Of a DNA stretch of 64,000 bases, positions 48,754 to 58,090 are shown piece after piece. Position 1 is the stretch's first letter; every line of letters begins with the position of its first letter. Origin of the DNA: Thiogranum sp. (GTDB lineage: Bacteria; Pseudomonadota; Gammaproteobacteria; DSM-19610). The stretch spans positions 1 through 64,000 of the forward strand of contig JASBST010000002.1 of NCBI GenBank assembly GCA_030148775.1, in the 5' to 3' direction. The translations under genes and the position numbers were made by a program. The notes under the pieces were generated by a model. That model saw only the letters and a program-made list of their open reading frames with translations. It was not told the DNA's origin and did no database searches.

Positions 48754-48842
48754 GGTCACCGGTAGACCCACGTCTCGGTCGAAGCACACTTAAAACGCGG
48801 ATATTACCATATCGGTAGGTATCGCGAACATGACAGAAACCC

Positions 48843-49772
48843 ATGCGAATTCTGCTTGCGAAAATGGCGCAATCACCTTATAACCGTTCCATCTGGATGG
48901 GTCTCTCCGCGGCCTTTACCCGTATGGGTCATAAAGTGACGGAAATCGACGCCGCCTTGCTACCAACACCGGAAACACTCGGCCCCAACCGACCAGATCT
49001 GTTGTTTGCCGTGCATGGCGGCAATACTGACCCTAAGGTGCTCCTCCGCTATCGTGACGCGGGGATTGCAACCGCCGTTTATTTGCTGGACGAACCCTAC
49101 GAGGTGGACGCCTCGACACGCTGGGCGCAGGCCTATGAGTGGGTGTTCAGCGTCGACCGCAACACAGTACCGGTGCACAGTGAATATGCGAACGCGCTCC
49201 ATCTGCCGCTTGCCTACGACGACGGCGTTTTCAGCCCAAGTGGTGCAAGTATCGAATCCGACATCTTACTATTGGGTTCACCGTTCCCCGCGCGCTTACC
49301 TTTCCTGAAGCCAATCCGAGACCGCTGGGGTGAGCGCGTCACCTGGGTCGGACCGGGTTGGTCGGAGTTCAGCCATGCCGGACGTCATATCGCGGGATTT
49401 GTAACCCCTGAGGACTGCGCACGCTTTTATCGGGGAGCAAAAATTGTTATCAACATCCACCGCGATCCGCACTGGAGCCATTTCGGCAACCTGAATCGGC
49501 GCGCATTGTCGCCGAGTCATCTCAATCCGCGCTTCTGGGAAGCAGGGGCCTGCCGGACCTGCCAATTGTGCAGCTGGCGCAACGATTTGAAAACCTTTGC
49601 CCCTAGAACACCGAGTTTTCACAGCCCGGCAGAGCTGACTGATCGTCTCGACTACCTTTTAAGTAACGAAGAAGCGCGCCGGGACAGTGCAAAGCGCTTA
49701 TACGGCAAGGTAAGACGCCACACTTATCTGGACCGGGCAACAACGGTGCTCAAGGCTATCGGCAAGTCATAA
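48843..49772 (+). CDS. CgeB-like glycosyltransferase family protein
   Basis: 309 residues with a GT-B-like fold. The N-terminus MRILLAKMAQSPYNRSIWMG is followed by DLLFAVHGGNTDPKVLLRYR and TAVYLLDEPYEVDASTRWAQ. The C-terminal NPRFWEAGACRTCQLC matches the NxRxFEaxacGafql motif of CgeB/DUF3880 proteins, often found in surface-polysaccharide and maturation-crust clusters. Activity is inferred from the fold. Starts 90 bases from the divergent GT4 gene. Confidence 0.72.
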   Translation: MRILLAKMAQSPYNRSIWMGLSAAFTRMGHKVTEIDAALLPTPETLGPNRPDLLFAVHGGNTDPKVLLRYRDAGIATAVYLLDEPYEVDASTRWAQAYEWVFSVDRNTVPVHSEYANALHLPLAYDDGVFSPSGASIESDILLLGSPFPARLPFLKPIRDRWGERVTWVGPGWSEFSHAGRHIAGFVTPEDCARFYRGAKIVINIHRDPHWSHFGNLNRRALSPSHLNPRFWEAGACRTCQLCSWRNDLKTFAPRTPSFHSPAELTDRLDYLLSNEEARRDSAKRLYGKVRRHTYLDRATTVLKAIGKS

Positions 49773-49887
49773 CCGAGGCCATTTCTCTGCCCCTTGCCGA
49801 TTATGGCTCAGACCAGGCCAAGTAGCCGATCGGCCGGCGCTTTTAGCAGACGAACCGGCCCACTTTCCGGCGTCGTTGTTTATATTT

Positions 49888-49920
49888 AAAAAAAAACGGG
49901 GCAAGGTTTCCCTTGCCCCG
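49888..49920 (-). terminator. intrinsic terminator of the 49995-50834 gene
   Basis: Ten-base perfect stem CGGGGCAAGG (49897-49906) and CCTTGCCCCG (49911-49920) with a TTTC/GAAA loop. On the minus strand it is followed by nine T. It lies 75 bases past the stop of the VPLPA-CTERM gene; a classic Rho-independent terminator. Confidence 0.92.
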
Positions 49921-49994
49921 CTTGTACTGCTTACTCAGGCTATTGCCGCCGCTCTATTCACTTCAACAGCGCAAGCCCGCTGCGCGAGCGAGGC

Positions 49995-50834
49995 TCATGC
50001 CTTGCGCCTACGCGCCACGCCGACCAAGCCCAACAGGCCCGAACCGAACAGCCACACGGCCGCAGGCACCGGTATGGGCGTCACGGAATCAATATGGATG
50101 TTGGTTATATCGAAGTTGGCGTTGAAGTTCGGGAACGGCCCCGCCCTCATCGGCGAACCACCGATACCGATATCGCTGTTGGTAGCGTCGGTCACGGTGT
50201 CGGCAACTAACGGCAAGGTTCCACTCGGGTTAGTACCCAGACCGACGGTCCCGATGTCGGTGGTGTTCCAGGTGGTGGTGACCATCGGCGCCGGCCCGAT
50301 CGGCAGGGTGTAGCTCGTCTTACCGAAGTTGAACAGGGTATTGTCGCTGGCAGCCAGCGCGCCGGTTCCCGAGATATTCTGCGACGTGGTCACGCCGCCA
50401 CCGACGGCTCCGAAGAAGCCTGCAGCGTCTAAGACAATACTTACCGGAATACCGTTGTTACCGTTCCAGTTGAAACCCATGTTGCCCAGCACCAGCGTGC
50501 CTGGACCGCCCGTGCCGTCGCCAATGGCGTCCATGGTGATGGTGGTGGCGATGGCCAAGCCGCTACCGAAGAACGAGAAGGGTGTGACGTCAGCCGTGCC
50601 CGAACCCGCGACGGTATCAAACGAGAAAGTTCCCGTTACCGCGGTACGGCGCTGATACCAAGGGCCGCTGGAAGGAGCATCACCGTTCACCAGCGCCACG
50701 CCATCCGGCTGCAGCATGGTGAATACGCCGGACCAGGACGCGGTGATGGTGTCGGCAGCCGCCGGCACCGCTGCGCCACCGAGAACGGCAGCAACCGCGG
50801 AAGCGACGGCAGTTTTCTGGACTAAATTCTTCAT
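49995..50834 (-). CDS. VPLPA-CTERM (PEP-CTERM-like) sorted protein
   Basis: 279 residues. The signal peptide (1-27, MKNLVQKTAVASAVAAVLGG) precedes an ectodomain with SWSGVFTMLQPDGVALVNGD, GPWYQRRTAVTGTFSFDT and NMGFNWNGNNGIPVSIVLDA. The C-terminal sorting signal is VPAAVWLFGSGLLGLVGVAR plus RRKA. An upstream AGGAGGAG (about 50845) supports the start. It is highly similar to the first 250 residues of the protein at 53370, and less so to the one at 46559. Probably processed by an exosortase encoded elsewhere. Function unknown; own terminator downstream. Confidence 0.9.
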   Translation of the reverse strand: MKNLVQKTAVASAVAAVLGGAAVPAAADTITASWSGVFTMLQPDGVALVNGDAPSSGPWYQRRTAVTGTFSFDTVAGSGTADVTPFSFFGSGLAIATTITMDAIGDGTGGPGTLVLGNMGFNWNGNNGIPVSIVLDAAGFFGAVGGGVTTSQNISGTGALAASDNTLFNFGKTSYTLPIGPAPMVTTTWNTTDIGTVGLGTNPSGTLPLVADTVTDATNSDIGIGGSPMRAGPFPNFNANFDITNIHIDSVTPIPVPAAVWLFGSGLLGLVGVARRRKA

Positions 50835-51815
50835 CTAAGGACTCCTCCAATTAGGGGTGTTGGTTTTTCACGTTGAGCATTATCGATAATGATCGAGCGG
50901 ATCTAGTTTGGCTGCGGTAGTAAAGTTCCCCCACGATAGGTTGCCGAATTTTTCGTAGAACCCAAAATCAGGATTGCAGCCAAACATAGGGCACGCTTCA
51001 TTACAAAGTCGACTCGCGACCTTATCACTATTGTGCAAACACTAGACCAACTCCACGAACTCCCGAAGAGTCAATGGCTTGCGAGATGTTACAGGGAAGA
51101 ATAAAGCCTTGGTATCACGCAACTGTTAATTCGATCGACAGTTTGCTGGATGAGCCCCGCCCCTGTTTACTTGCGTTAAATAATTAAAAAACATTAGCTT
51201 AATAGGCCTTTGCGACCATTGCCTGCGGCCGCGATTACTGTAAGGAAAGTCGACGCGAAAGCCATCGTTCAAGCCCTGCACCTCTGAGGAGGGAGGACAT
51301 TCAGCACAATGGGGCGGTTCGCCGCTCTGCGTCGGCGTAAAAGCAAACACTACGGCAGCCTCCTAGCACCCCAGCTCCCGAGTCTCGGCACCATTTTCGG
51401 CTACCCTGTCACGGATGATCCCGAGCTTAATTTTGGCTCCGATCAATTCTTGCTTGCTCGGCGTGTGGCGTTACATCTTTATGCACCTTGATCCGACAGG
51501 TTGTAGGTGGACGTTTCTGACTCCAGTCTAGCGGTTAATTTGTAGCATCACGCCGCAGCTAGGCTGCTTGACAGCGTATAAACTGGTGCTTACGCTAGCA
51601 AAGATTGTCTACCGGCTATGCCAAGGGGTTCGCAATACCGCTGAATTTCAATCTCGCCATAAGTGCGGTGACTTAGCGTTACGTAAAAAAATATTATTTT
51701 TACCATATCCGCCCAGCGCGCCATCAGGCCGACCCGGGTGGCTTTGCTAGAACAATTCCAAATTGAGATTGTGCCCCTTGCGGCACACGTCAGGGTGACA
51801 CGGAGGAGATTAAGA
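50835..51815. other. long intergenic region without a recognised gene
   Basis: About 980 bases between divergent VPLPA-CTERM and FadL genes. Short frames (for example 51309-51491) have no family similarity or ribosome-binding site. An A/T-rich patch near 51690-51710 may be part of the FadL promoter. No tRNA, CRISPR or inverted-repeat element was found. Confidence 0.5.
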
Positions 51816-53207
51816 ATGAAGTTAATATCGAGGATACTGGCGCCGATCGTCGCCGGAGCCATGTTGGGTCTACCGACCCTAGTCTCTGCAACCAACGGGT
51901 ACTTCATGATCGGCTACGGTGCCGTATCGCGGGGGATGGGGGGTGTTGGCGTTGCGCTACCGCAAGGCGGTATGGCATCGGCATTCAACCCGGCCGCGAT
52001 GACTTTCGTCCCGGTCCAAACCATGCAAGTCGATGGTGGCGCGGAGTTTTTCCTGCCGCCGCGTGCCGCTCAGCAGGACAGCGCCTTGCTGGAAAGTGGT
52101 TTCCCGGGCGCCGACGGTCCGGTCAACCATAAGAGCGGCGCGAACGTCTACTTGATTCCGAGCATGGGTGGCGTGTATAAGTTCAATCGCAAGCTCACCA
52201 TCGGCATGTCGGCGATCGGCAACGGCGCCGGTTCGCGCTATGATCAAACCATTCCCGGCAATCCCGGCTGTATGGACGGCAATCAGTCCGGCCAACTCGG
52301 CTCGTCATTCTTCAACGTCAACTGTTTGGGTGGACCGACGGCCGGTGTCAACCTTATCCAAATGCAGATGCTGCCGAGTGTCTCGTACAAGATCAATCGC
52401 AACCAAGCGGTTGGGATGTCACTGGCGATCGGCGTGCAGACGTTCCGCGCCTTCGGTCTGCAGGCGTTCGACTTTCTGGGTTTCTCCGCCGGTGGCACTG
52501 GTAACCTGACAAACCGGGGTAACGACTGGGCCTATGGCGCGGGCGTGCGATTCGGCTGGATGGGCAGATTCTTCGACGAACGACTCAGCCTCGGCGCCAA
52601 CTATGCTTCCCGCGTCTATATGACCAAGTTCGACAAATACAGGAATCTGTTTGCCGAACAAGGCGGCTTCGATATTCCGGAACATTTCGCTGTCGGGCTT
52701 GCCTACGCAGTCACCAAAGACATCACCGTCGCCTTTGACGTGCAACACATCCGGTACGCTTCGGTCAACTCGGTGGGCAACCCCGGTCCCACGCCCGCGG
52801 ATCCCAATAACTTTTTCCCGCCGGGCTACACATTTCTGGGCGCGGACAATGGCTTAGGTTTCGGATGGCAGAATGTAACGGCGTATAAGCTGGGCATCGA
52901 TTACCGGTTAAATAGTACTTGGAGCGTGCGCGCAGGCGCCAACTACGCCAAGACTCCGATCCAGGAAGACCAGGTGCTGTTTAACATGCTGGCGCCGGCA
53001 ACGCCCGAATGGCATGCAACTTTCGGCTTGACCTATCGCTCGTCGCCGAACCTGGAATTCACGTTCAACTATGTCCATGCCTTTAAGAACGTGATCAAAG
53101 GGCCGACAGCCTTCGGCCCTGTTTCCGGCGCCGTGGTACAAGGATCAAACGCATCCATCGCCATGGAACAAAACATGCTGGGGTTCGCCCTAGCTTATAA
53201 ACTATAA
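51816..53207 (+). CDS. OmpP1/FadL family outer-membrane transporter
   Basis: 463 residues from the ATG at 51816, preceded by GGAGGAG with seven-base spacing; the earlier frame start at 51738 is not supported. The signal peptide is MKLISRILAPIVAGAMLGLP, cleaved near VSA. The mature start ATNGYFMIGYGAVSRGMGGV and then ALPQGGMASAFNPAAMTFV is the FadL N-terminal hatch with its NPA motif. The rest is an alternating beta-barrel ending in FALAYKL, with a terminal aromatic/aliphatic strand. FadL homologues take up long-chain fatty acids or other hydrophobic compounds; the substrate here is unknown. Confidence 0.92.
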   Translation: MKLISRILAPIVAGAMLGLPTLVSATNGYFMIGYGAVSRGMGGVGVALPQGGMASAFNPAAMTFVPVQTMQVDGGAEFFLPPRAAQQDSALLESGFPGADGPVNHKSGANVYLIPSMGGVYKFNRKLTIGMSAIGNGAGSRYDQTIPGNPGCMDGNQSGQLGSSFFNVNCLGGPTAGVNLIQMQMLPSVSYKINRNQAVGMSLAIGVQTFRAFGLQAFDFLGFSAGGTGNLTNRGNDWAYGAGVRFGWMGRFFDERLSLGANYASRVYMTKFDKYRNLFAEQGGFDIPEHFAVGLAYAVTKDITVAFDVQHIRYASVNSVGNPGPTPADPNNFFPPGYTFLGADNGLGFGWQNVTAYKLGIDYRLNSTWSVRAGANYAKTPIQEDQVLFNMLAPATPEWHATFGLTYRSSPNLEFTFNYVHAFKNVIKGPTAFGPVSGAVVQGSNASIAMEQNMLGFALAYKL

Positions 53208-53219
53208 GCTGACGCCCTA

Positions 53220-53256
53220 GGCGGCGAAAACTGGTCTATAAACGGGTCTCGCCGCC
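53220..53256 (+). terminator. possible terminator hairpin after the FadL gene
   Basis: Eight-base inverted repeat GGCGGCGA (53220-53227) and TCGCCGCC (53249-53256), 13 bases past the FadL stop, followed after a few bases by GGCATTTT. The loop is long (21 bases) and the T-run weak. Confidence 0.4.
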
Positions 53257-53369
53257 GACCGGCATTTTACTGATTAACGCGCCCGCCACTCAGAATAGCG
53301 ATCGCGGCGGAAACTCCTACAGGAGAAGAGTCCGCCAAGCACAAGGCAGGGCGCATCAGGAGGAGTTAG

Positions 53370-55976
53370 ATGAATCACAAGCACCGCAATGCAATAAACC
53401 TGACACCACTGGCCACGGCCATGGCCGTGGCCCTCGGGTCCGCTGTTCTTCCCAGCAACTCGCCGGCGGACGACATCATCATGAACTGGAGTGGCGTGTT
53501 TACCATGCTACAGCCCGACGGCGTGGCGCTGGTAAACGGCGATGGTCCCAGCACCGCTCCCTGGTACCAGCGTCGCACGGCAGTTAGCGGCACCTTGTCA
53601 TATGACACCGCCGCCGGCAGCGCCACGGCCACCATCGCCCCCTTCTCGTTCTTCGGCAGCGGGCTGGCCATTGCCACGACGGTCACGATGCAATCGATTG
53701 GCGATGGCTCGGGAGGTCCCGGCACACTGGTACTGAGCAATATGGGCTTCAACTGGAACAGCAACAATGGTATTCCGGTCAGCCTGGTATTAGATGGCAA
53801 CGGCCTGTTCAGCGCCTTTGGCACCGGCGTTACCACCGGCTCGAACGTTAGCGGTGCCGGGTCGCTGCCGGCCAGCGACAATACCCTGTTCAACTTCGGC
53901 AAGACGAGCTACACGCTGCCGATAGGTCCGGCTCCGCTGGTCAGCACCACCTGGAACACCACCGACATCGGAACCGTCAACTTGGGCACTAACCCCAGTG
54001 GTACCCTGCCGCTAATTACCGACAGTGTGACCGATACCACCAACAGCGATATCGGTATCGGTGGCTCGCCGATGAAGGCCGGCCCCTTCCCTAACTTCAA
54101 TGCCAACTTCGATTTTGCCTCATTCAGCGTGACCAGCGTGACCGACACCACTCCGCCTGACATCACACTGAACGTCTTCGCCGCCACCAGCGAGACCAAT
54201 CCGGTCAACCTCAATGTCGGCGATACGTACACCGAGCCCGGAGCAAACTGCACCGACCCGGTCAGCCCCGCCAATCCCGGTGCCGACAACCTCGGGGCCG
54301 CGACGGTCGGTGGCGACACCGTCAACACCAGCAGTGCAGGGACCTACGTGGTAACTTACGACTGCGCAGACAGTTCCGGGAATAACGCGGTTCAGGCGAC
54401 CCGTACGGTAAACGTGACGGCGGCGGGCACACCGGTGATCACCATCGTCGGGAACAACCCGTTCACGCACGAAGCAGTAATCGATAATCCGTACACCGAT
54501 CCTGGCGCGACTTGCAACGACCCAGAAGATGGCGCGATCGCGCCACTCGACGGGTCTTTCACGGCACCGCAAGATTTCAAAACCACCAGCAACAACGTCA
54601 ATGAAAATGTTCCGGGCGCCTATCAGGTCGTCTATGACTGTACTGATTCAGCCGGCAACTCTGCACCTACAGCCACTAGGACAGTAAACGTGGTCGACAC
54701 TACCAGCCCCGTCATAACGCTGACACCCGGTTGTGTCGGCGGCATCACCATCGAGGCTGGCGACCCCGATCCAACGCCCGTGGCAACCGCCAGCGATGAG
54801 GTGGATGGTGACCTGACTGGATCCATCAACGCCACCGGATCGGTCAATACAACACCGAACTTCATTACCGGTCAGCTGTCGCAGGCCTTCCCGCTCAATT
54901 GGACAGTACAGGATTCGTCCCTGAACCAAGGAAACGCAAGCTGCAACGTCGTCGTTGGTCGCCCCGCGCCAGTGGTCACCTTGCTCGGCTCGGCGACTGT
55001 CAATTTAAACGTCGGCGAGTCATTCACTGACCCTGGCGCTACCTGCCAGGATTTCAAAGATGGCGATTTAGGGGCGGCGACGCCGGACACAGTGGTGGAT
55101 ACCAGCGTGGAGGGCAGCCAGCCGATCACCTACTCCTGTACCGATTCGGACACCAATGTCGGCACTGCGGTGCGCAATGTTACGGTGGGCGGCAATGTCT
55201 TCGTTAACAGTAACTTTTCCATGATCAACCCAGCAGGCAAAACCATCGGCGGTACAAACGACGTCACCAGTACCTGGGACGGCACGCTAAACACACCGAC
55301 GGATCTCGCAAACGGCACCACCACTGTGAATATGACCTTAGAGTCAGCACGGCCTGAGCCTTTCTTCGGATCCACCTGGGTGGCACACGATGTAAGGGTA
55401 TTTGGCCCAGGCACCTATCAGTTCGAGACCTGCGATACGCCGGGATCAACAATCGGCTCTGTGCCCTGTTTTCCACCGAATATACTGACGATGACCGTGG
55501 GTCCAGATCAGGTCGGCGCTCATATGCTGTTCGACTGGGGCATTGCCGACCCGACAACGGCGTGTGGGAAGAACAGCTGCAATATCGATGTGGCGATCGT
55601 CTGGAACAGGAATCAGACATTCCCACCCGAGTTTCTTTATCAGGGAGCGGCCGGATTGGCGCCAGATCCGGCCACCGCCTGGAATTTGGGGGTGGTAGAT
55701 ACGGTCGATGACAGCAACTCCACTCCCGGCATCCGCATGGTTGACGGGCCGTTCGCCGGCTTCGAAGCCAACTTCAACCTGGCGACATCGGTATCCAACG
55801 TCGAACAGCCGACTGTCCAGGCCTCGATACCTAGCCCCGGCGGAATCAGTAGCGCTGGTTGCGTCATGGGACCGACTGCCGGAGATTTGCCATTAAGAAA
55901 ACATGGCGAGTGGATTTTGATAGCGGGCTTAATGGCGTGGTGGGGGCGCGTAATCCGGCGCCGTAGTCGTAGCTAA
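53370..55976 (+). CDS. secreted chimera: VPLPA-type ectodomain plus DUF5011/Ig-like repeats and a Cys-containing C-terminal tail
   Basis: 868 residues; AGGAGGAG four bases before the ATG. After the signal peptide comes a domain (about 35-255) nearly identical to the VPLPA-CTERM protein at 49995-50834 (MNWSGVFTMLQPDGVALVNG), but without the VPLPA tail at its end. Four Ig-like DUF5011 repeats follow at about 260-610, each with a LNVGDTYTEPGANCTDP- or SFTDPGATCQDF-like opening and Cys pairs. A second, diverged copy of the ectodomain then lies at about 615-815 (FSMINPAGKTIGG ... GPFAGFEANFNLA). The C-terminus has SSAGC, a hydrophobic helix and IRRRSRS, like the tail of the protein at 15772-18123. 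Probably surface-exposed; ligand unknown. Confidence 0.85.
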   Translation: MNHKHRNAINLTPLATAMAVALGSAVLPSNSPADDIIMNWSGVFTMLQPDGVALVNGDGPSTAPWYQRRTAVSGTLSYDTAAGSATATIAPFSFFGSGLAIATTVTMQSIGDGSGGPGTLVLSNMGFNWNSNNGIPVSLVLDGNGLFSAFGTGVTTGSNVSGAGSLPASDNTLFNFGKTSYTLPIGPAPLVSTTWNTTDIGTVNLGTNPSGTLPLITDSVTDTTNSDIGIGGSPMKAGPFPNFNANFDFASFSVTSVTDTTPPDITLNVFAATSETNPVNLNVGDTYTEPGANCTDPVSPANPGADNLGAATVGGDTVNTSSAGTYVVTYDCADSSGNNAVQATRTVNVTAAGTPVITIVGNNPFTHEAVIDNPYTDPGATCNDPEDGAIAPLDGSFTAPQDFKTTSNNVNENVPGAYQVVYDCTDSAGNSAPTATRTVNVVDTTSPVITLTPGCVGGITIEAGDPDPTPVATASDEVDGDLTGSINATGSVNTTPNFITGQLSQAFPLNWTVQDSSLNQGNASCNVVVGRPAPVVTLLGSATVNLNVGESFTDPGATCQDFKDGDLGAATPDTVVDTSVEGSQPITYSCTDSDTNVGTAVRNVTVGGNVFVNSNFSMINPAGKTIGGTNDVTSTWDGTLNTPTDLANGTTTVNMTLESARPEPFFGSTWVAHDVRVFGPGTYQFETCDTPGSTIGSVPCFPPNILTMTVGPDQVGAHMLFDWGIADPTTACGKNSCNIDVAIVWNRNQTFPPEFLYQGAAGLAPDPATAWNLGVVDTVDDSNSTPGIRMVDGPFAGFEANFNLATSVSNVEQPTVQASIPSPGGISSAGCVMGPTAGDLPLRKHGEWILIAGLMAWWGRVIRRRSRS

Positions 55977-56001
55977 CGTCCCATCACGGCGTCCTTGCCG
56001 G

Positions 56002-56042
56002 AAAAAAACGGCGCGGTCCAAAAAGACTGCGCCGTCTTTTTT
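56002..56042. terminator. bidirectional intrinsic terminator
   Basis: Eleven-base stem ACGGCGCGGTC (56008-56018) with GACTGCGCCGT (56025-56035), loop CAAAAA, flanked by seven A on the left and six or more T on the right. It serves the chimera gene on plus and could also stop the convergent oxygenase gene on minus. Confidence 0.9.
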
Positions 56043-56143
56043 CAGCGCATATTAATTTGTTTAAATATTCGGCCAAGCCAGCCCATAGGATAAGGCTTGA
56101 GCATCGTCCGTGCACAAGCTAGGTGACACTGCACTTAGTTTAC

Positions 56144-56815
56144 TTATGCGCGCCGCAGCCAGCCAGACACCGTATAACGATGCTCGGTAGCCGCTGGACT
56201 GACACACGAGATAAAGTGGTCGGCTGGGACAGCGAACACCGACAAGGCGTTCCATTGCGGAGGCAGCACCATATTTTGCAGCATGAGAAACCCCCCCCAG
56301 TCGAGCTTCCAGTTACGACTGAAGTTAAATGCTAGGGCCACTGCGTTGTCCGGATGATGATCGTCCCGGTGCATGCCGAGGAAACAGCCCTTGGCGTAGC
56401 AATTGTGTTCAAAATCAGACGTTGAGGCAATAGCATAATCTCCGACGATTGCCAATATAGTCTCAAGAAAATCCGCCGAATGGAGGAAATCGTCAAACTC
56501 TTTCAATATTCCATTCTGCAATGCAGCGGAATTCGAGTTTAGCCGAACATAAAACAGATCTTTCACGTCGATAGCAGTTTCATTTTTTTTTAAATATGCC
56601 AGGAAGTCTCTGACATCATCAAAATTATCCGTTATTGGGATACGAAGCTGATGGCCCTGCTTGTAATCCTTTATTTCCAGATCCCAGCTCAGTCCGCTCA
56701 GGGCCGCGTAGATGGCATCCGCCGCCTCGGGCCTCAATATTCCGGGAATGGCGATCGCACGCGTCTGGGCGAAAGCCTGGGCGTAATCGAGAATTCGAAG
56801 GTCTGGGTTAAGCAT
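56144..56815 (-). CDS. 2-oxoglutarate/Fe(II) oxygenase, prolyl 4-hydroxylase-like
   Basis: 223 residues. The iron ligands are His149-x-Asp151 (GMHRDDHHPD) and His200 (VPADHFISCVSP); the 2-oxoglutarate Arg is Arg213 (HRYTVSGWLRRA). The barrel strands ALAFNFSRNWKLDWGGFLML match the prolyl 4-hydroxylase-like pattern VYVFNFTPEWRADWGGTLHF of the protein at 37547-38257, its paralogue. Predicted to hydroxylate a protein or peptide side chain. Divergent from the sulfotransferase-like gene at 56969. Confidence 0.85.
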   Translation of the reverse strand: MLNPDLRILDYAQAFAQTRAIAIPGILRPEAADAIYAALSGLSWDLEIKDYKQGHQLRIPITDNFDDVRDFLAYLKKNETAIDVKDLFYVRLNSNSAALQNGILKEFDDFLHSADFLETILAIVGDYAIASTSDFEHNCYAKGCFLGMHRDDHHPDNAVALAFNFSRNWKLDWGGFLMLQNMVLPPQWNALSVFAVPADHFISCVSPAATEHRYTVSGWLRRA

Positions 56816-56968
56816 AGTTATCTCGCGACATGGTGGAGTTGGGTAATGACCGTTAGCTCCGCGAATGGGCAGAGGCTGCGGCTAGCTGATTCAAAGTATA
56901 TAATCACCGAGAGCCTAGGCGAAGACTTTTGAGCAGCCACCGGGCGCTGGTACAGTTCATGGAAACAG

Positions 56969-58021
56969 ATGCCTGAATTAGAACAAATATTGGCAGACCC
57001 GGCTTGGTATCCCGAACAAATCGATCTGAAGCGGCGAGTCCTGCGCTTCTGTCCGATGAACTTGCAAACTTACGGTCAGTCCGCGTTTCTCGATCATCGC
57101 ATCATACGGGGTGCAGGCCATGCCTTCGAGTTACCACTGGACACCGCCGTAGCCATCGGGCGGACTATCACCTATCGTCGCGGTCATTTCGTTTTCCACA
57201 GCGCATTCTGCTGTTCAACGCTGCTATCCAGATATCTGGAGCGCGTTGACCGGTTGCTAGTCCTGCGCGAGCCGCATTCACTTTATGAAGCGGGGTCAAT
57301 ACTGCGCTTTTACGGAACGCCACTCGAATTCCCGTTCTCGCGAGAGGACTGGCGCCCGCTTTTTCGCTTCATTTCCGCATTGTTGACGCGCACCTTCTCA
57401 TCCTCCCAGATCAGCGCAATCAAACCCACCGACGGATGCAGCAATCTGATGGCGGAGCTAATGGCCACACACCCGGACCATCTAGCTGTTTTGGTGTTTG
57501 TCGGGCTGGAACGCTTTCTGGCATCGGTCCTGCGGACCAACGAACGTCGCGAATGGGCTCGGATCAGAGTGAGAGAACTGCTATTGGATCGGCGCGGCGA
57601 CCCGTGGACAAGAAACATGGAGCCCTCAAGCATGGAGGACTGGCGGGCCGCTACGCTGGTCTGGCTGTTGCATATGGATAGTTTCCGCAAGCTCCTGGCC
57701 GCGTATCCTTGCAGGGTTCGCTGCGTAAACGGGCAAATGGCGGTGGAAAGACCTCGTGAAACGTTAAAAGCAATCTGTACGCACTTTGGGACAAAAATCT
57801 CTCTCGAGCAAGTTACCAGTATTGTCGATACTGTTTCGTGCAGCGGGCATGCCAAGGCTCCCGCCACATGTTTCGATGGGCAATCTCGCGATCTGACTTA
57901 TGCCAAATTCCGGCGCGAACACGCGCCGGAAATCGCATCTGCGCTAAGATGGGCGGACCAGGTGTCGAATGGCTGGGCGAGCACTGCCCCCGTACCACAG
58001 GAGTCGATCCTCCCTCCATAG
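56969..58021 (+). CDS. sulfotransferase-fold protein with AFCCSTLL P-loop
   Basis: 350 residues. The loop FVFHSAFCCSTLLSRYLERV (75-94) takes the place of the PAPS-binding P-loop seen in other sulfotransferases; a family with this HSAFCCSTLLxR motif is usually annotated as hypothetical or sulfotransferase-like. A long helical C-terminus (residues 180-350) carries SSMEDWRAATLVWLLHMDSF, common to that family. The Cys pair in the loop is unusual for a nucleotide site, so activity cannot be assumed. It stands next to a hydroxylase and a TPR-GT41 gene. Confidence 0.65.
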   Translation: MPELEQILADPAWYPEQIDLKRRVLRFCPMNLQTYGQSAFLDHRIIRGAGHAFELPLDTAVAIGRTITYRRGHFVFHSAFCCSTLLSRYLERVDRLLVLREPHSLYEAGSILRFYGTPLEFPFSREDWRPLFRFISALLTRTFSSSQISAIKPTDGCSNLMAELMATHPDHLAVLVFVGLERFLASVLRTNERREWARIRVRELLLDRRGDPWTRNMEPSSMEDWRAATLVWLLHMDSFRKLLAAYPCRVRCVNGQMAVERPRETLKAICTHFGTKISLEQVTSIVDTVSCSGHAKAPATCFDGQSRDLTYAKFRREHAPEIASALRWADQVSNGWASTAPVPQESILPP

Positions 58022-58090
58022 GGATCGAACTTACTCCAAATTAGAAAACCCGCTGAAGGTTCAAAGCTATCGATCTGCGATTCTTAGCCT

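Noticed and set aside
51309-51491. 60-codon frame in the long intergenic region before the FadL gene
   Set aside because: No ribosome-binding site, no known motif, and codon use not different from random sequence.
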